From NCBI RefSeq assembly GCF_014679505.1, contig NZ_CP061474.1:2552001-2616000 (forward strand): 64,000 nt of DNA, given 5' to 3'. The position numbers and the translations under genes were made by a program. Positions within the stretch are counted from its first letter, which is position 1; every line of letters starts with the position of its first letter. The notes under the pieces are model-generated. The model saw only the letters and a list, made by a program, of their open reading frames with translations. It ran no database searches and was not told the DNA's origin. Below are positions 7,342 to 15,101 of the stretch, in pieces. This stretch comes from Geobacillus sp. 46C-IIa. GTDB lineage: Bacteria; Bacillota; Bacilli; Bacillales; Anoxybacillaceae.

Positions 7342-8847
7342 TCATGACTGGAAAATCCCTTTTCGGTATTTCCGATAATCCTTCTTCAACGGATGGTCAG
7401 CATTCCACGGTTTATTCTCCCCAGTGTAATGGATGATCGCCGGTTTTCGTACAGCGACGGGGTCGTACAAATGGTACGTCTGGAAATTCCATTTCGGATC
7501 TAATGGCAGCCATTGCTTATAAAGAACCGCGTTCAGGGCATCCTGGTCGCAATATTTAATGCGGTCTGGATGCGTGCGAATAAATTCGATCACTTTCTCT
7601 TTCACGCCATGCTCGCGCCATTTTTTTAAGTTGATCAAAAGCACACCCGCATTAAAGTACTTGGCGGTCTCGGGCATAAACAAATCGGCGTTCCTTGACT
7701 GCTTCACCCAATGATCCTCAACCGCACCTAAACAGTAGTCGCGAATATCGGTATTCCATAGCTCGGTAATGTCTTTTTTCACAACCACATCGCAATCTAA
7801 ATAGAGCACTTTATCGACCGTTTCATCAACAAGATCCGGAATGGACAGACGGTAATACGTTTCTTTCGTCAAATAGGCGAACGTCGCAAACTCGCTGTAC
7901 ACGACCGGATCGATCTGTTGAAAATCCACGTTTGCCTTATATTTTTCGGCCACTTTCATGATCAGCGATTTCTTTTTTTCGCTGATCTCGCTATCGATAA
8001 TAACAACGGAAACGGGAGATCCCGATTTTTTGTTTTTCAATAAAGAGCGTAACATCACCGCCAGCGGCTCAGCGTAATCATCGTTGGCCGCCGCCGCAAT
8101 ATAGATCGGCTCTTTCTGTTTGCCCTTTCCCCCTTTCTTTTTTTCCGGTTGGCGAAAAACGCTTTTTGCCTGTGAAAGAACACGCTTCATTTTCCCCTTA
8201 TCGTTGTTCGCTTCATAGTACAATTGCCGAAGCGCTAAATTGCGTTCGCCGTTCGGGTTGTTTTCATAGCCGACAGGCGGGTGCCATAAATGATAAATCG
8301 TGTGCTCGAGTCTCTTATAACGGCCGCATAACGTATTCACCGCGCAACTGAAGGCGTCGTCTTCCCCACCCCACCCGGAAAATCGCTCATCAAAGCCCCC
8401 GACTTCCATAAAATGATCGCGGGAAATGATGTTCAATCCCCCAAGATAGGTGAATTCTGACGTATGAATGATGTCAACATCCGCCACCTCGACCGGCCAG
8501 GTTGGAGGCTCGTTCAACAAGTTTCGGGAGCTTTCCTCACCAATTCTTACGATTTTGCGAAACGGGATGACCCATGGCGCATTGACCGCCTGTTCAACCG
8601 CCTCTTTCATCACGTGCGGATCGCAAAAAATATCCCCATCGACAATAATGAATATATCCCGCGTCGCCTGTTTGGCCGCTAAGTTAATCGCCTGTGCCCT
8701 GTTAAAAGGCTCCTCATCAGAAATACCGACGCAAATTTCCGCTTCCGGAAACATCGTTTCATAAAAGGCTTTTACCCACTGAAAGTTGCGATCACGGATG
8801 CCGTTGTCAGGTTTGTACGGGATGAGAATGGACACACGTTCGAACAA
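7342..8847 (-). CDS. Bifunctional GT2-GT8 glycosyltransferase
   Basis: About 501 residues in two catalytic halves. Residues 1-235 are GT-A (GT2/galactosyltransferase C-type): VSILIPYKPDNG, IIVDGDIFCDP with its DxD, and GGFDERFSGWGGEDDAF. Residues 255-501 are GT8: ANDDYAEPLAVMLRSLL, LYLDCDVVV, YFNAGVLLINLKKW, CDQDALNAVLY and the closing HYTGENKPWN. A lysine-rich linker (EKKKGGKGKQKE) separates them. The TTG at 8847 is preceded by AGGAGGGG at 9 bases. The next gene upstream is a stand-alone GT8 resembling the second half. Both probably build a surface glycan by adding two different sugars; acceptor unknown. Confidence 0.85.
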   Translation of the reverse strand: MFERVSILIPYKPDNGIRDRNFQWVKAFYETMFPEAEICVGISDEEPFNRAQAINLAAKQATRDIFIIVDGDIFCDPHVMKEAVEQAVNAPWVIPFRKIVRIGEESSRNLLNEPPTWPVEVADVDIIHTSEFTYLGGLNIISRDHFMEVGGFDERFSGWGGEDDAFSCAVNTLCGRYKRLEHTIYHLWHPPVGYENNPNGERNLALRQLYYEANNDKGKMKRVLSQAKSVFRQPEKKKGGKGKQKEPIYIAAAANDDYAEPLAVMLRSLLKNKKSGSPVSVVIIDSEISEKKKSLIMKVAEKYKANVDFQQIDPVVYSEFATFAYLTKETYYRLSIPDLVDETVDKVLYLDCDVVVKKDITELWNTDIRDYCLGAVEDHWVKQSRNADLFMPETAKYFNAGVLLINLKKWREHGVKEKVIEFIRTHPDRIKYCDQDALNAVLYKQWLPLDPKWNFQTYHLYDPVAVRKPAIIHYTGENKPWNADHPLKKDYRKYRKGIFQS

Positions 8848-8907
8848 TTGGTTGCCCCTCCTTATCAAACCAAGAGTAAAAAAAGGAAATGAGCGTGCTC
8901 ATGTCGA

Positions 8908-9705
8908 TCATATCGGTTTCTCCCATGACGACTGTTTCAAGTATTTTCGATACTCTTTCGTAAACGGACTTTTTGAATTCCATGGCTTGTCAGGGCCGGT
9001 GAAATGGAGAATGGCTGCTTTTTTGGCTGAATGCTTTGAGGAGTGGGCGGTGGTGAAGTTCCATTTGTCCTCGAGACGAAGCCAACGATTGTAAAGGACG
9101 GCGTTTAACGCATCTTGATCCATTAACGCCAGCCGGCCGCCGCGGGACTTGACAAACTCCATTAATTCAGAGGAAATGTGTTTCTCCCTCCACCGTTTGA
9201 CATTGATTAATAGCACACCGGAATTAAAATAATACGAATCTAAGGGCAGTGATAGCCTGTTCATCCGAATATCCCGATCCGATTTTGTCAATACCCGCGA
9301 CTCGTCCACCGCGGCGAGATCATATTCGTCAATATCCGTATCCCACAGCTCTGTGAGGTCCGCTCTCACGATGATGTCGCAATCGAGATATAACGCTTTT
9401 GCAACCTCTTCGTCAAGCAAATCGGGAATGATCATTCGGTAGTAAGCTTCTTTACTAATGTATTTTTGGCCGCCTGAGCCTGGGGCAAAATCTTCAAATC
9501 GCTGGGCATCGACATGAAGAAACACAACTGATGCGCGAAACTGAGCGATGGCTCGCTGAAGCTTCGCGATGCTAATGGCGGACAGATCGCTGTACAAGAT
9601 GTAAATATGGATCGGGCGATCTGTTTGTTGATGTTTTAATAGCGATGTGAGCATCACAGCCAAATGTTGGGCGTAATGATCGTTTGTTGCTGACACAATC
9701 ACCAA
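8908..9705 (-). CDS. GT8 family glycosyltransferase
   Basis: 265 residues with the full GT8 plan: ATNDHYAQHLAVMLTSLL at the N-terminus, the metal-binding LYLDCDIIV near residue 100, YYFNSGVLLINVKRW, MDQDALNAVLYNRW and HFTGPDKPWN at the end. Similarity to the second half of the adjacent fusion protein is obvious by eye in every motif, pointing to duplication. The start is TTG 9705 with GGAG upstream; GTG one codon later is equally possible. It is probably co-transcribed with the downstream fusion gene (60 bases apart). Likely activity is retaining hexosyl transfer to a surface polymer; sugar and acceptor are not readable. Confidence 0.85.
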   Translation of the reverse strand: MVIVSATNDHYAQHLAVMLTSLLKHQQTDRPIHIYILYSDLSAISIAKLQRAIAQFRASVVFLHVDAQRFEDFAPGSGGQKYISKEAYYRMIIPDLLDEEVAKALYLDCDIIVRADLTELWDTDIDEYDLAAVDESRVLTKSDRDIRMNRLSLPLDSYYFNSGVLLINVKRWREKHISSELMEFVKSRGGRLALMDQDALNAVLYNRWLRLEDKWNFTTAHSSKHSAKKAAILHFTGPDKPWNSKSPFTKEYRKYLKQSSWEKPI

Positions 9706-9954
9706 AACAACCCGCTCCTTTTTTCCTATATTCCTTCTTCATTGTATGTTTGGCACGGCCTTTTCGCTTGTATATGCGTCCACTTTAGCAGCTGCAAAAT
9801 AGAGTGAAGGCACAATCGTCATTGGTATTCGCCCTTACGAACAGGCGACGATGGCCGAGGACGGGTCATCGCAAAGATGGTTGCTCCCTACTAGCTTGCC
9901 GCCAATGCCGCTCTCACACTTAGGGGCGCTTCGTTCCGCTGTTCCCCCTCCCCC
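9706..9954. other. Intergenic region, no gene seen
   Basis: About 250 bases between the GT8 gene and the terminator of the fix operon. Open frames here are short, lack ribosome sites and look like no protein family. It presumably holds the promoter of the glycosyltransferase pair, but no clear -35/-10 was found. Confidence 0.5.
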
Positions 9955-9984
9955 ACAAAAAACCACCCTTACAACGGGTGGTTG
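9955..9984 (-). terminator. Terminator of the fixABCX operon
   Basis: On the minus strand AACCACCC and GGGTGGTT form a stem followed by TTTTTT; the stem overlaps the last codons of the small gene at 9969. Confidence 0.85.
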
Positions 9985-10169
9985 ACATCGGAAGAAACAC
10001 GGATAGTTTGCCTTTTCGTCAACTCCACATCGACCGTTAACAGCTCTTTTTTCTCCCAGCTGACGAAACGGTCTTCCCATAATACGTGGCAGGAGTGATC
10101 GTTCATTTCAAGCACGATTCCCCTCGCCCCATCACAGGCAAAAATGACGCAATCCCCGATCTGGAACAT
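9969..10169 (-). CDS. Small conserved protein at the end of the fix operon
   Basis: 66 residues starting MFQIGDCVIFACDGARGIV, with a compact beta-rich pattern (HSCHVLWEDRFVSW) that resembles small SH3- or Tudor-like barrels. AGGGTG lies 6 bases before this ATG. A second possible ATG at 10175 overlaps the fixX stop as TGATG, so translational coupling is likely either way. It is the last gene of the fixABCX operon, and the terminator stem overlaps its stop. I do not recognise the family; a helper of the ETF complex is only a guess from position. Confidence 0.65.
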   Translation of the reverse strand: MFQIGDCVIFACDGARGIVLEMNDHSCHVLWEDRFVSWEKKELLTVDVELTKRQTIRVSSDVNHPL

Positions 10170-10174
10170 GGTCA

Positions 10175-10462
10175 TCACCCTAGCCGAAAGACGATCCCGT
10201 GGCCGCCTCTCGGATACTCCCAACGAATATTTTCATACGGACAGCCGATGCGGCAGCTGCCGCATTCATGGCAGCCTTCATAACCGACATGCATCCGCGT
10301 TCCTTCCCATTTATACACCGCCGCCGGGCAGAAAATCGTGCAAATTTTATCCGGGCATTTCGTCAGGCAAATGTCGTGGTCAAGGACGTGAAGGTGGGAT
10401 TTCGTATCGGCATTAAAGCGGACTAAATATTGCTTTTCCTCAATGGTTGGCAGATTGCTCAT
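10175..10462 (-). CDS. fixX: FixX-like ferredoxin
   Basis: 95 residues with two cysteine clusters, CLTKCPDKICTIFC and CHECGSCRIGC followed by PYENIRWEYPRGG, the FixX signature. It should carry iron-sulfur cluster(s) and hand electrons between the ETF:quinone oxidoreductase FixC and its partner. The ATG at 10462 overlaps the fixC stop (TAATG), so translation is coupled. The longer upstream frame to 10561 is a shadow of fixC. The ligand count fits one or two 4Fe-4S clusters. Confidence 0.9.
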   Translation of the reverse strand: MSNLPTIEEKQYLVRFNADTKSHLHVLDHDICLTKCPDKICTIFCPAAVYKWEGTRMHVGYEGCHECGSCRIGCPYENIRWEYPRGGHGIVFRLG

Positions 10463-11757
10463 TATTTCATCACCTCCCACGCCTTGAACACATCGCGCGC
10501 CAATTTGAGTTTTTCTTTCATCGAGCCAAGATCGCGCCAAATTTTTTTCTGTTTTTCCCACTTCGACGCCCCATCGACGGTAAACATGTGGCTGGCCGCC
10601 CGGTTGAGCAGCGGAATGTAGCGTTCAAAATATTGCGGGAACGCATCAAAATGATGGGTCGCATCTTTATACTTCTTCAAGTCTTGGACAATAAAGCTCT
10701 CCATCAGTTTCAGCCGATAGTGGTCAAGCATGCTCTCCGAGAAATCGTTGTATGTTTTCGCCATAATGATCGTTTCGGCTGCCAGACGTCCGGAAGTCAT
10801 CGCCATATTCGACCCTTCACGGTGAATGGCGTTGACGAGCTGGGCGGCATCCCCAACGACAAGCACACCGTCCCCGACCACTTTCGGCATCGAGTGGTAA
10901 CCGCCTTCTGGAATCAAGTGCGCCAAATACTCGACTGGCTCGCTCCCTTGGAGATATGGACGAATCATCGGGTGGTTTTTGACGTATTCAAGCAGCTCGT
11001 ACGGCTTGATTTTATGTTTGATGAGCCCGGAAAGCAACGTGCCGACGCCGATGCTTAATGTCTCTTTATTCGTGTATAAAAATCCGGTCCCCAAGATGCC
11101 TTTCGTCGCGTCGCCGAACAGCTCGATCGTACAGCCTTGCCCTGGTTCGAGATTGAAGCGCTCTTCAATCACTTTTTTGTCCAACTTTAAAATTTCCATC
11201 GTCGCTAAGGCGACTTCATCCGGCCGCCATTCGCGATGAAACCCGAGCTGTTTCGCCAAAAGCGAATTGACGCCATCCGCCAGCACGACGACATCGGCGT
11301 ATACCTCGCCGTCTGGGCGGTCAGTGCGTACACCGACGACGCGGCCGTTTTCAACGATGCATTCGAGCGCCACCGTCTCACAAACAAGCAACGCTCCTTG
11401 TTCGACCGCTTTCTCGGCAAACCATTGGTCAAACTTCGCCCGTAAAACGGTAAAGTTGTTGTACGGTTCGCGCCCCCACTCCAATCCTTTATAGCTGAAC
11501 GTCACCGCTGACTCTTTATCCATCAACATAAACCGCTGTTCGACAATCGGGCGCTCAAGCGGCGCCTCTTTATAAAACTCCGGAATAATGTCTTCCATCA
11601 TTTTTCGATAGAGCACGCCGCCCATGACGTTTTTCGATCCTGGATATTCGCCGCGCTCAAGCAATAATACGTTGACTCCGGCTTTGGCAAGCTCATAGGC
11701 GCAAGCCGTTCCGGCCGGCCCCGCTCCGACGACGATACAGTCAAATTTTTCAGGCAT
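10462..11757 (-). CDS. fixC: FixC, electron-transfer flavoprotein:quinone oxidoreductase
   Basis: 431 residues. The FAD Rossmann motif VVGAGPAGTACAYELAKAG starts at residue 8, followed by LLLERGEYPGSKNVMGG; the second FAD contact GVLVVGDAAQLVNAIHREG lies near residue 285. This is the FixC/ETF-QO pattern, in which electrons from the ETF reach quinone. The start at 11757 (MPEKFDCIVVG) has GGAGGG upstream. It follows etfA with an 8-base overlap and precedes fixX with a 1-base overlap. In FixABCX systems FixC takes the high-potential branch of bifurcation. Confidence 0.93.
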   Translation of the reverse strand: MPEKFDCIVVGAGPAGTACAYELAKAGVNVLLLERGEYPGSKNVMGGVLYRKMMEDIIPEFYKEAPLERPIVEQRFMLMDKESAVTFSYKGLEWGREPYNNFTVLRAKFDQWFAEKAVEQGALLVCETVALECIVENGRVVGVRTDRPDGEVYADVVVLADGVNSLLAKQLGFHREWRPDEVALATMEILKLDKKVIEERFNLEPGQGCTIELFGDATKGILGTGFLYTNKETLSIGVGTLLSGLIKHKIKPYELLEYVKNHPMIRPYLQGSEPVEYLAHLIPEGGYHSMPKVVGDGVLVVGDAAQLVNAIHREGSNMAMTSGRLAAETIIMAKTYNDFSESMLDHYRLKLMESFIVQDLKKYKDATHHFDAFPQYFERYIPLLNRAASHMFTVDGASKWEKQKKIWRDLGSMKEKLKLARDVFKAWEVMK

Positions 11758-12799
11758 GGCGGATTCCCTCCTTCGCATCGGCTGATGCTTTTAATTTGGG
11801 GAGCTCTTCTTTAAACCGTTTGATTAATAGCGGCACAATCTCGAATGCATCGCCGACAATGCCGTAATGGCACGCTTGGAAAATCGGGGCGTTCGGATCC
11901 TTATTGATGGCGATGATCAGCTCGGAGTTTTGCATGCCGACAATATGTTGAATCGCGCCCGAAATGCCGATGGCGAAATAAATTTTCGGCGTCACCGTCA
12001 CTCCGGTTTGCCCGACTTGATGATGATGGTCGATCCAGCCGGCTTCAACGACATCACGGCTGGCACCGACCGCCGCACCGAGGACATCCGCCAGCTCATG
12101 GATGAGCTGAAATCCTTCTTTGCTGCCCATCCCTTTGCCGCCGGCCACGACGATATCCGCCTCGTCGATGCGCGCCTTTTTCACGGTTTCTCTTACGACT
12201 TCGAGCACTTTTGTCCGCATCTGTTCCTCGCGCAGCTCGATCTGCTCCTCGATCATCCGGCCGGTCCGTTCCGGGTCGGGTGAAAGCGCCTTCATCACTT
12301 TTGGCCGGACTGTCGCCATTTGCGGGCGATACTTTTTGCATAAAATCGTTGCCATGATGTTGCCGCCAAACGCCGGCCGACTCGCCAGCAATAATCCAGT
12401 GTCCTCCTCAATATCAAGAATCGTCGTATCCGCCGTCAGCCCAGTCGGCAAATCAGTGGCAATCGCGCTCGCCAAGTCTTTTCCGGTCGGCGTCGCCCCA
12501 TACAGCAGCACTTCCGGTTTATACTTTTGGCAACAGTGAAGCAATGCGCGCATATACGGCTCTGTACGGTAATGGGCAAAAATCGGATCGTCATAGACGT
12601 ACACAACATCCGCCCCATAGGCGAACAACGTCGGCGCAAGCGATTTGACACCGCTTCCAATTAACACTCCGCCAAGCTCCGTGCCGCGTTTATCCGCCAG
12701 CATCCGCCCGGCTCCAAGCAACTCCAAGGAAACAGGAGCCACCTTCCCGTCTCTCACTTCAATGTAGACCCATATCCCTCGGTAATCGGCAAAGTTCAT
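11750..12799 (-). CDS. fixB: Electron-transfer flavoprotein alpha subunit (FixB type)
   Basis: 349 residues, starting MNFADYRGIWVYIEVRDGKV with GGGAGGGGATC upstream; the longer open frame to 13000 is antisense-like extension over etfB. The C-terminal FAD domain is clear: VAGGKGMGSKEGFQLIHELA, ASRDVVEAGWI, QVGQTGVTVTPKIYFAIGISGAIQH and INKDPNAPIFQ. It pairs with FixA to bind FAD and, in bifurcating types, a second FAD. It sits in the order fixA-fixB-fixC-fixX. It is slightly longer than the 320-330 residues usual for ETF alpha. Confidence 0.92.
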   Translation of the reverse strand: MNFADYRGIWVYIEVRDGKVAPVSLELLGAGRMLADKRGTELGGVLIGSGVKSLAPTLFAYGADVVYVYDDPIFAHYRTEPYMRALLHCCQKYKPEVLLYGATPTGKDLASAIATDLPTGLTADTTILDIEEDTGLLLASRPAFGGNIMATILCKKYRPQMATVRPKVMKALSPDPERTGRMIEEQIELREEQMRTKVLEVVRETVKKARIDEADIVVAGGKGMGSKEGFQLIHELADVLGAAVGASRDVVEAGWIDHHHQVGQTGVTVTPKIYFAIGISGAIQHIVGMQNSELIIAINKDPNAPIFQACHYGIVGDAFEIVPLLIKRFKEELPKLKASADAKEGIRHA

Positions 12800-12875
12800 G
12801 CTTGATCCCCTCCCTATGAACATAAACCGTTCCCTTTCGCTCCCAGAAGCGAACCAAACGTGTTCGGGAACGTTG

Positions 12876-13691
12876 CTACGATTGGAACAGCTCTTGTTTC
12901 TCGAGCACGATCGAAAGCAGCTGTTCCACTTTTTCTTCCGTCGTTCCTTCAAGCATCTCGCCGCCTTTTGGCTTCGGCGGTGTCCATATTTTCGAAACAA
13001 TCGTTGGGGAGCCTTTTAATCCTAACTGTTTGCGGTCAACGTTTTCCAAATCGTCTGCAGTCCAAATTGTCGGGTAGTATCGTGCGGCTTTGATCATGTT
13101 GGGTAAAGGCGCAAAGGAGATGTCGTTAATTTCTTTTTCCACGGTGAATAAACATGGGAGCGTCGACTTCACGACCTCATAGCCATCTTCAAGCTTGCGG
13201 TGGACGATCGCATATCCTTTTTCTTTGTTAATTTCAACAACTTTGTTTACACCGGTGAGCGGCGGAATATCCAAGCGCCGGGCAATGCCTGGCCCCACTT
13301 GGCCTGTATCGCCGTCAATGGTCATCTTTCCGCAAATAATCAAATCAATCGGCCGCTGTTTCGCAATTTGTTCCAACGCCTTCGCCAGCGCATAGCTCGT
13401 CGCTAACGTATCCGCTCCGGCGAACGCCCGATCGGAAATCATATACCCTTCATCAGCGCCAAGCTCAATACACTTTCGAATCGCTTTCACCGCCGGCGGC
13501 GGGCCCATCGTCAAGACGGAAACAACGCCGCCATATCTCTTTTTCAAGCGGACAGCTTCCTCGACGGCGTGCGCATCATACGGGTTTAAAATCGCCGGGG
13601 CGCTGGCGCGATCGATCGTATTCGTCTTCGGATTGATCTTGGCGACTTTCGTATCCGGCACTTGCTTAATACAAGCTACAATATGCAGCAT
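12876..13691 (-). CDS. fixA: Electron-transfer flavoprotein beta subunit (FixA type)
   Basis: 271 residues: MLHIVACIKQVPDTKVAK at the start, LNPYDAHAVEEAVRLK, GADEGYMISDRAFAGADTLATSYALA, DLIICGKMTIDGDTGQVGP and a C-terminal arm ending LEKQELFQS. The ATG at 13691 follows GGGGGGTGG; an earlier in-frame start would add five unlikely residues. Group-2 (FixA/CarD-like) ETF-beta subunits bind NADH, and the TIDGDTGQVGP segment is the family signature. First gene of the fix operon. No nif genes are present, so the complex would feed ferredoxin or flavodoxin to other reductive chemistry, or return electrons to NAD. Confidence 0.92.
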   Translation of the reverse strand: MLHIVACIKQVPDTKVAKINPKTNTIDRASAPAILNPYDAHAVEEAVRLKKRYGGVVSVLTMGPPPAVKAIRKCIELGADEGYMISDRAFAGADTLATSYALAKALEQIAKQRPIDLIICGKMTIDGDTGQVGPGIARRLDIPPLTGVNKVVEINKEKGYAIVHRKLEDGYEVVKSTLPCLFTVEKEINDISFAPLPNMIKAARYYPTIWTADDLENVDRKQLGLKGSPTIVSKIWTPPKPKGGEMLEGTTEEKVEQLLSIVLEKQELFQS

Positions 13692-14028
13692 ACATCCACC
13701 CCCCAAAATGGTTTATCTTCCTATATTCATATTCTAGCATGATCAGAAAATTTCCTGAAGTTTTTGTCAAATATTTTACTATTTTGTTCAAGATTCTCAT
13801 AGCCTGTCTATGAAAAGGAAGTAATGCTGGATATAATCAATATATATATTATAAAAATAATATTAATATGGTTTTGTCGATCTACTAGAATAGTTTTTCT
13901 AATCAACACTGAACATTTCCTAACTTCTGCTCACGTTGAAGAGCAGGAGACTGTTCCAACTTGAGATGATCACTCATTCTGTTTAGACGAGCGATAGTGT
14001 ATTGCAAGCAATATGGATCGCTATAGCG
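13692..14028. other. Upstream region of the fix operon, no confident gene
   Basis: AT-rich stretch (13740-13910) that should hold the fix promoter on the minus strand; a TTGACA lies near 13768 but no -10 is at good spacing. A minus frame at 13903-14118 exists but matches nothing I know. Confidence 0.45.
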
Positions 14029-14067
14029 AACGGCCGCTTCTTCTCCGATATGGAAGGAAGCGGCCGT
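14029..14067. repeat. Inverted repeat, 12-base arms
   Basis: AACGGCCGCTTC and GAAGCGGCCGTT are perfect complements around a 15-base spacer. No T run follows, so it is a weak terminator at best; it lies at the edge of a decayed gene block. Confidence 0.6.
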
Positions 14068-14114
14068 TGGAATTAAAGAAGAAATCCGGAACAGCTTACG
14101 CGGCGTGGCGGCGG

Positions 14115-14318
14115 TCATTTATGCGCGGCGGCTGGGCGGTGCGGACGATGCATTTTCCCCGTCCACCAGTGGCGGAGATATGGCAGCACCCAATGATCCA
14201 ATCCGTACCGTACCGCATTGGCTCCGGCGACGAGGATCAAGACAGTGAGCAGCACCATTTGCGGGTTCGTGCTCGTCGTGCCTGAGAACATAAAGGCGAA
14301 GTTCATCACCGCTCCCAC
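14115..14318 (-). pseudogene. DoxX-family membrane protein, C-terminal remnant
   Basis: 67 residues reading MNFAFMFSGTTSTNPQM, then a membrane helix LLTVLILVAGANA and YGLDHWVLPYLRHW, the end of DoxX/TQO small-subunit proteins. The first 100 or so residues are absent; upstream the frame becomes unrelated and meets the truncated phosphotransferase. No ribosome site precedes the possible starts. A dead fragment is most likely. Confidence 0.7.
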
Positions 14319-14385
14319 TTGCCAGCCTCATCCATGAGGCCGAAACTCGGGGCAACGGCTCATCAAATGACAACGGGGAAACCGA

Positions 14386-14697
14386 TTATGTCAATGTCGT
14401 TTTCTTTCCCAGACCACAATGAACTTTATCTGCGCAAGCCATTTCTCCAGGTACTTTTGTCATTAAGAGATAGGCTTTCTTTTCATCTCTTTCATATCCC
14501 AAAACCTTAGGGACTGGTAGTTTGCCCTGCAACCATTCCATCACATGATATTCATTTTCTGCTTCTTCACTTATTGGTTGGATTTTAAGCACTTTATCCT
14601 TAAACAGAACGACTGTAGAATCGGACATTCCTACATCGTCAATAGAATACTCCTCTTCATGAATTAGGCTCTTGATTTTATCAGGTACATCAAACAT
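14386..14697 (-). pseudogene. Aminoglycoside phosphotransferase (APH family), N-terminal fragment
   Basis: 103-residue frame. The first 90 or so match the N-lobe of APH(3')-type kinases: MFDVPDKIKSLIHEEEYS, VVLFKDKVLKIQP with the ATP-binding Lys, ENEYHVMEWLQGKLPVPKV and AYLLMTKVPGEMACADK. The catalytic HGDxxxxN and DxD lobe is entirely missing; after ADK the frame is unrelated and stops. It cannot be an active resistance enzyme. Its own terminator-like hairpin lies upstream at 14771-14797, so the block is scrambled. Confidence 0.75.
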
Positions 14698-14770
14698 TTG
14701 GAACCATTCCCTTCAACATCACTATTTACAATCTGATTTCATTGTAAAACCACATTATTAAGAAGCAAAA

Positions 14771-14798
14771 TAAAAAGACGCACCCCTTCGTGCGCCTT
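14771..14798 (-). terminator. Terminator-like hairpin
   Basis: Read on the minus strand, GGCGCACG and GGTGCGTC form an imperfect stem followed by TTTTTATTTTG. It lies downstream of the tRNA-Val gene. Confidence 0.55.
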
Positions 14799-14870
14799 TC
14801 CTATCCCATATCGTTTCTATACTAATTCACTTATTCAATCTTTTACATTCCATCATCGTTTATATCATAC

Positions 14871-14907
14871 AACAACACCTCGAACCCAAGCGAGTTCGAG
14901 GTGTTTG
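14871..14907 (-). terminator. Hairpin following tRNA-Val
   Basis: AACACCTCGAAC and GTTCGAGGTGTT form a 12-base stem directly 3' of the tRNA on the minus strand; the T tract after it is poor. Confidence 0.65.
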
Positions 14908-14908
14908 A

Positions 14909-14981
14909 TGATTCCGACTGGGCTCGAACCAGCGACCTCCACCCTGTCAAGGTGGCGCTCTCCCAGCTGAGCTACGGAATC
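14909..14981 (-). tRNA. tRNA-Val (anticodon GAC)
   Basis: 73 bases folding as a normal cloverleaf on the minus strand: acceptor GATTCCG/CGGAATC, D-arm GTAGCTCAGCTGGGAGAGC, anticodon stem CCACC/GGTGG with loop TTGACAG (anticodon GAC), and T-loop TTCGAGC. The discriminator is A, and no CCA is encoded. It is a lone tRNA gene between decayed gene fragments and the polysaccharide operon. Confidence 0.93.
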
Positions 14982-15073
14982 ATATTTTGTTGTTCGCTAT
15001 CGAACACATTTTTAATTATATAGACGAGCATACAGGTTGTCAACAACTTTTTTAAAAAAATCGCCGTTCATGA

Positions 15074-15101
15074 TGAAAAAGGGGAAGGCGCCTTCCCCTA
15101 A
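15074..15101 (-). terminator. Terminator of the polysaccharide operon
   Basis: AGGGGAAGGC and GCCTTCCCCT form a loop-tight stem followed by TTTTCATC on the minus strand, overlapping the stop codon of the pyruvyl transferase gene. Confidence 0.85.

Noticed and set aside
14029..14067. CRISPR or IS end suggested by the 12-base inverted repeat
   Set aside because: Only one copy, no direct repeats and no adjacent transposase or cas gene.
13903..14118. 71-residue minus frame (YCLQYTIARLNRMSDHLKLEQ)
   Set aside because: It could be a transposase tail, but no DDE motif, inverted terminal repeats or target duplication are visible, and it has no ribosome site. Left unassigned.
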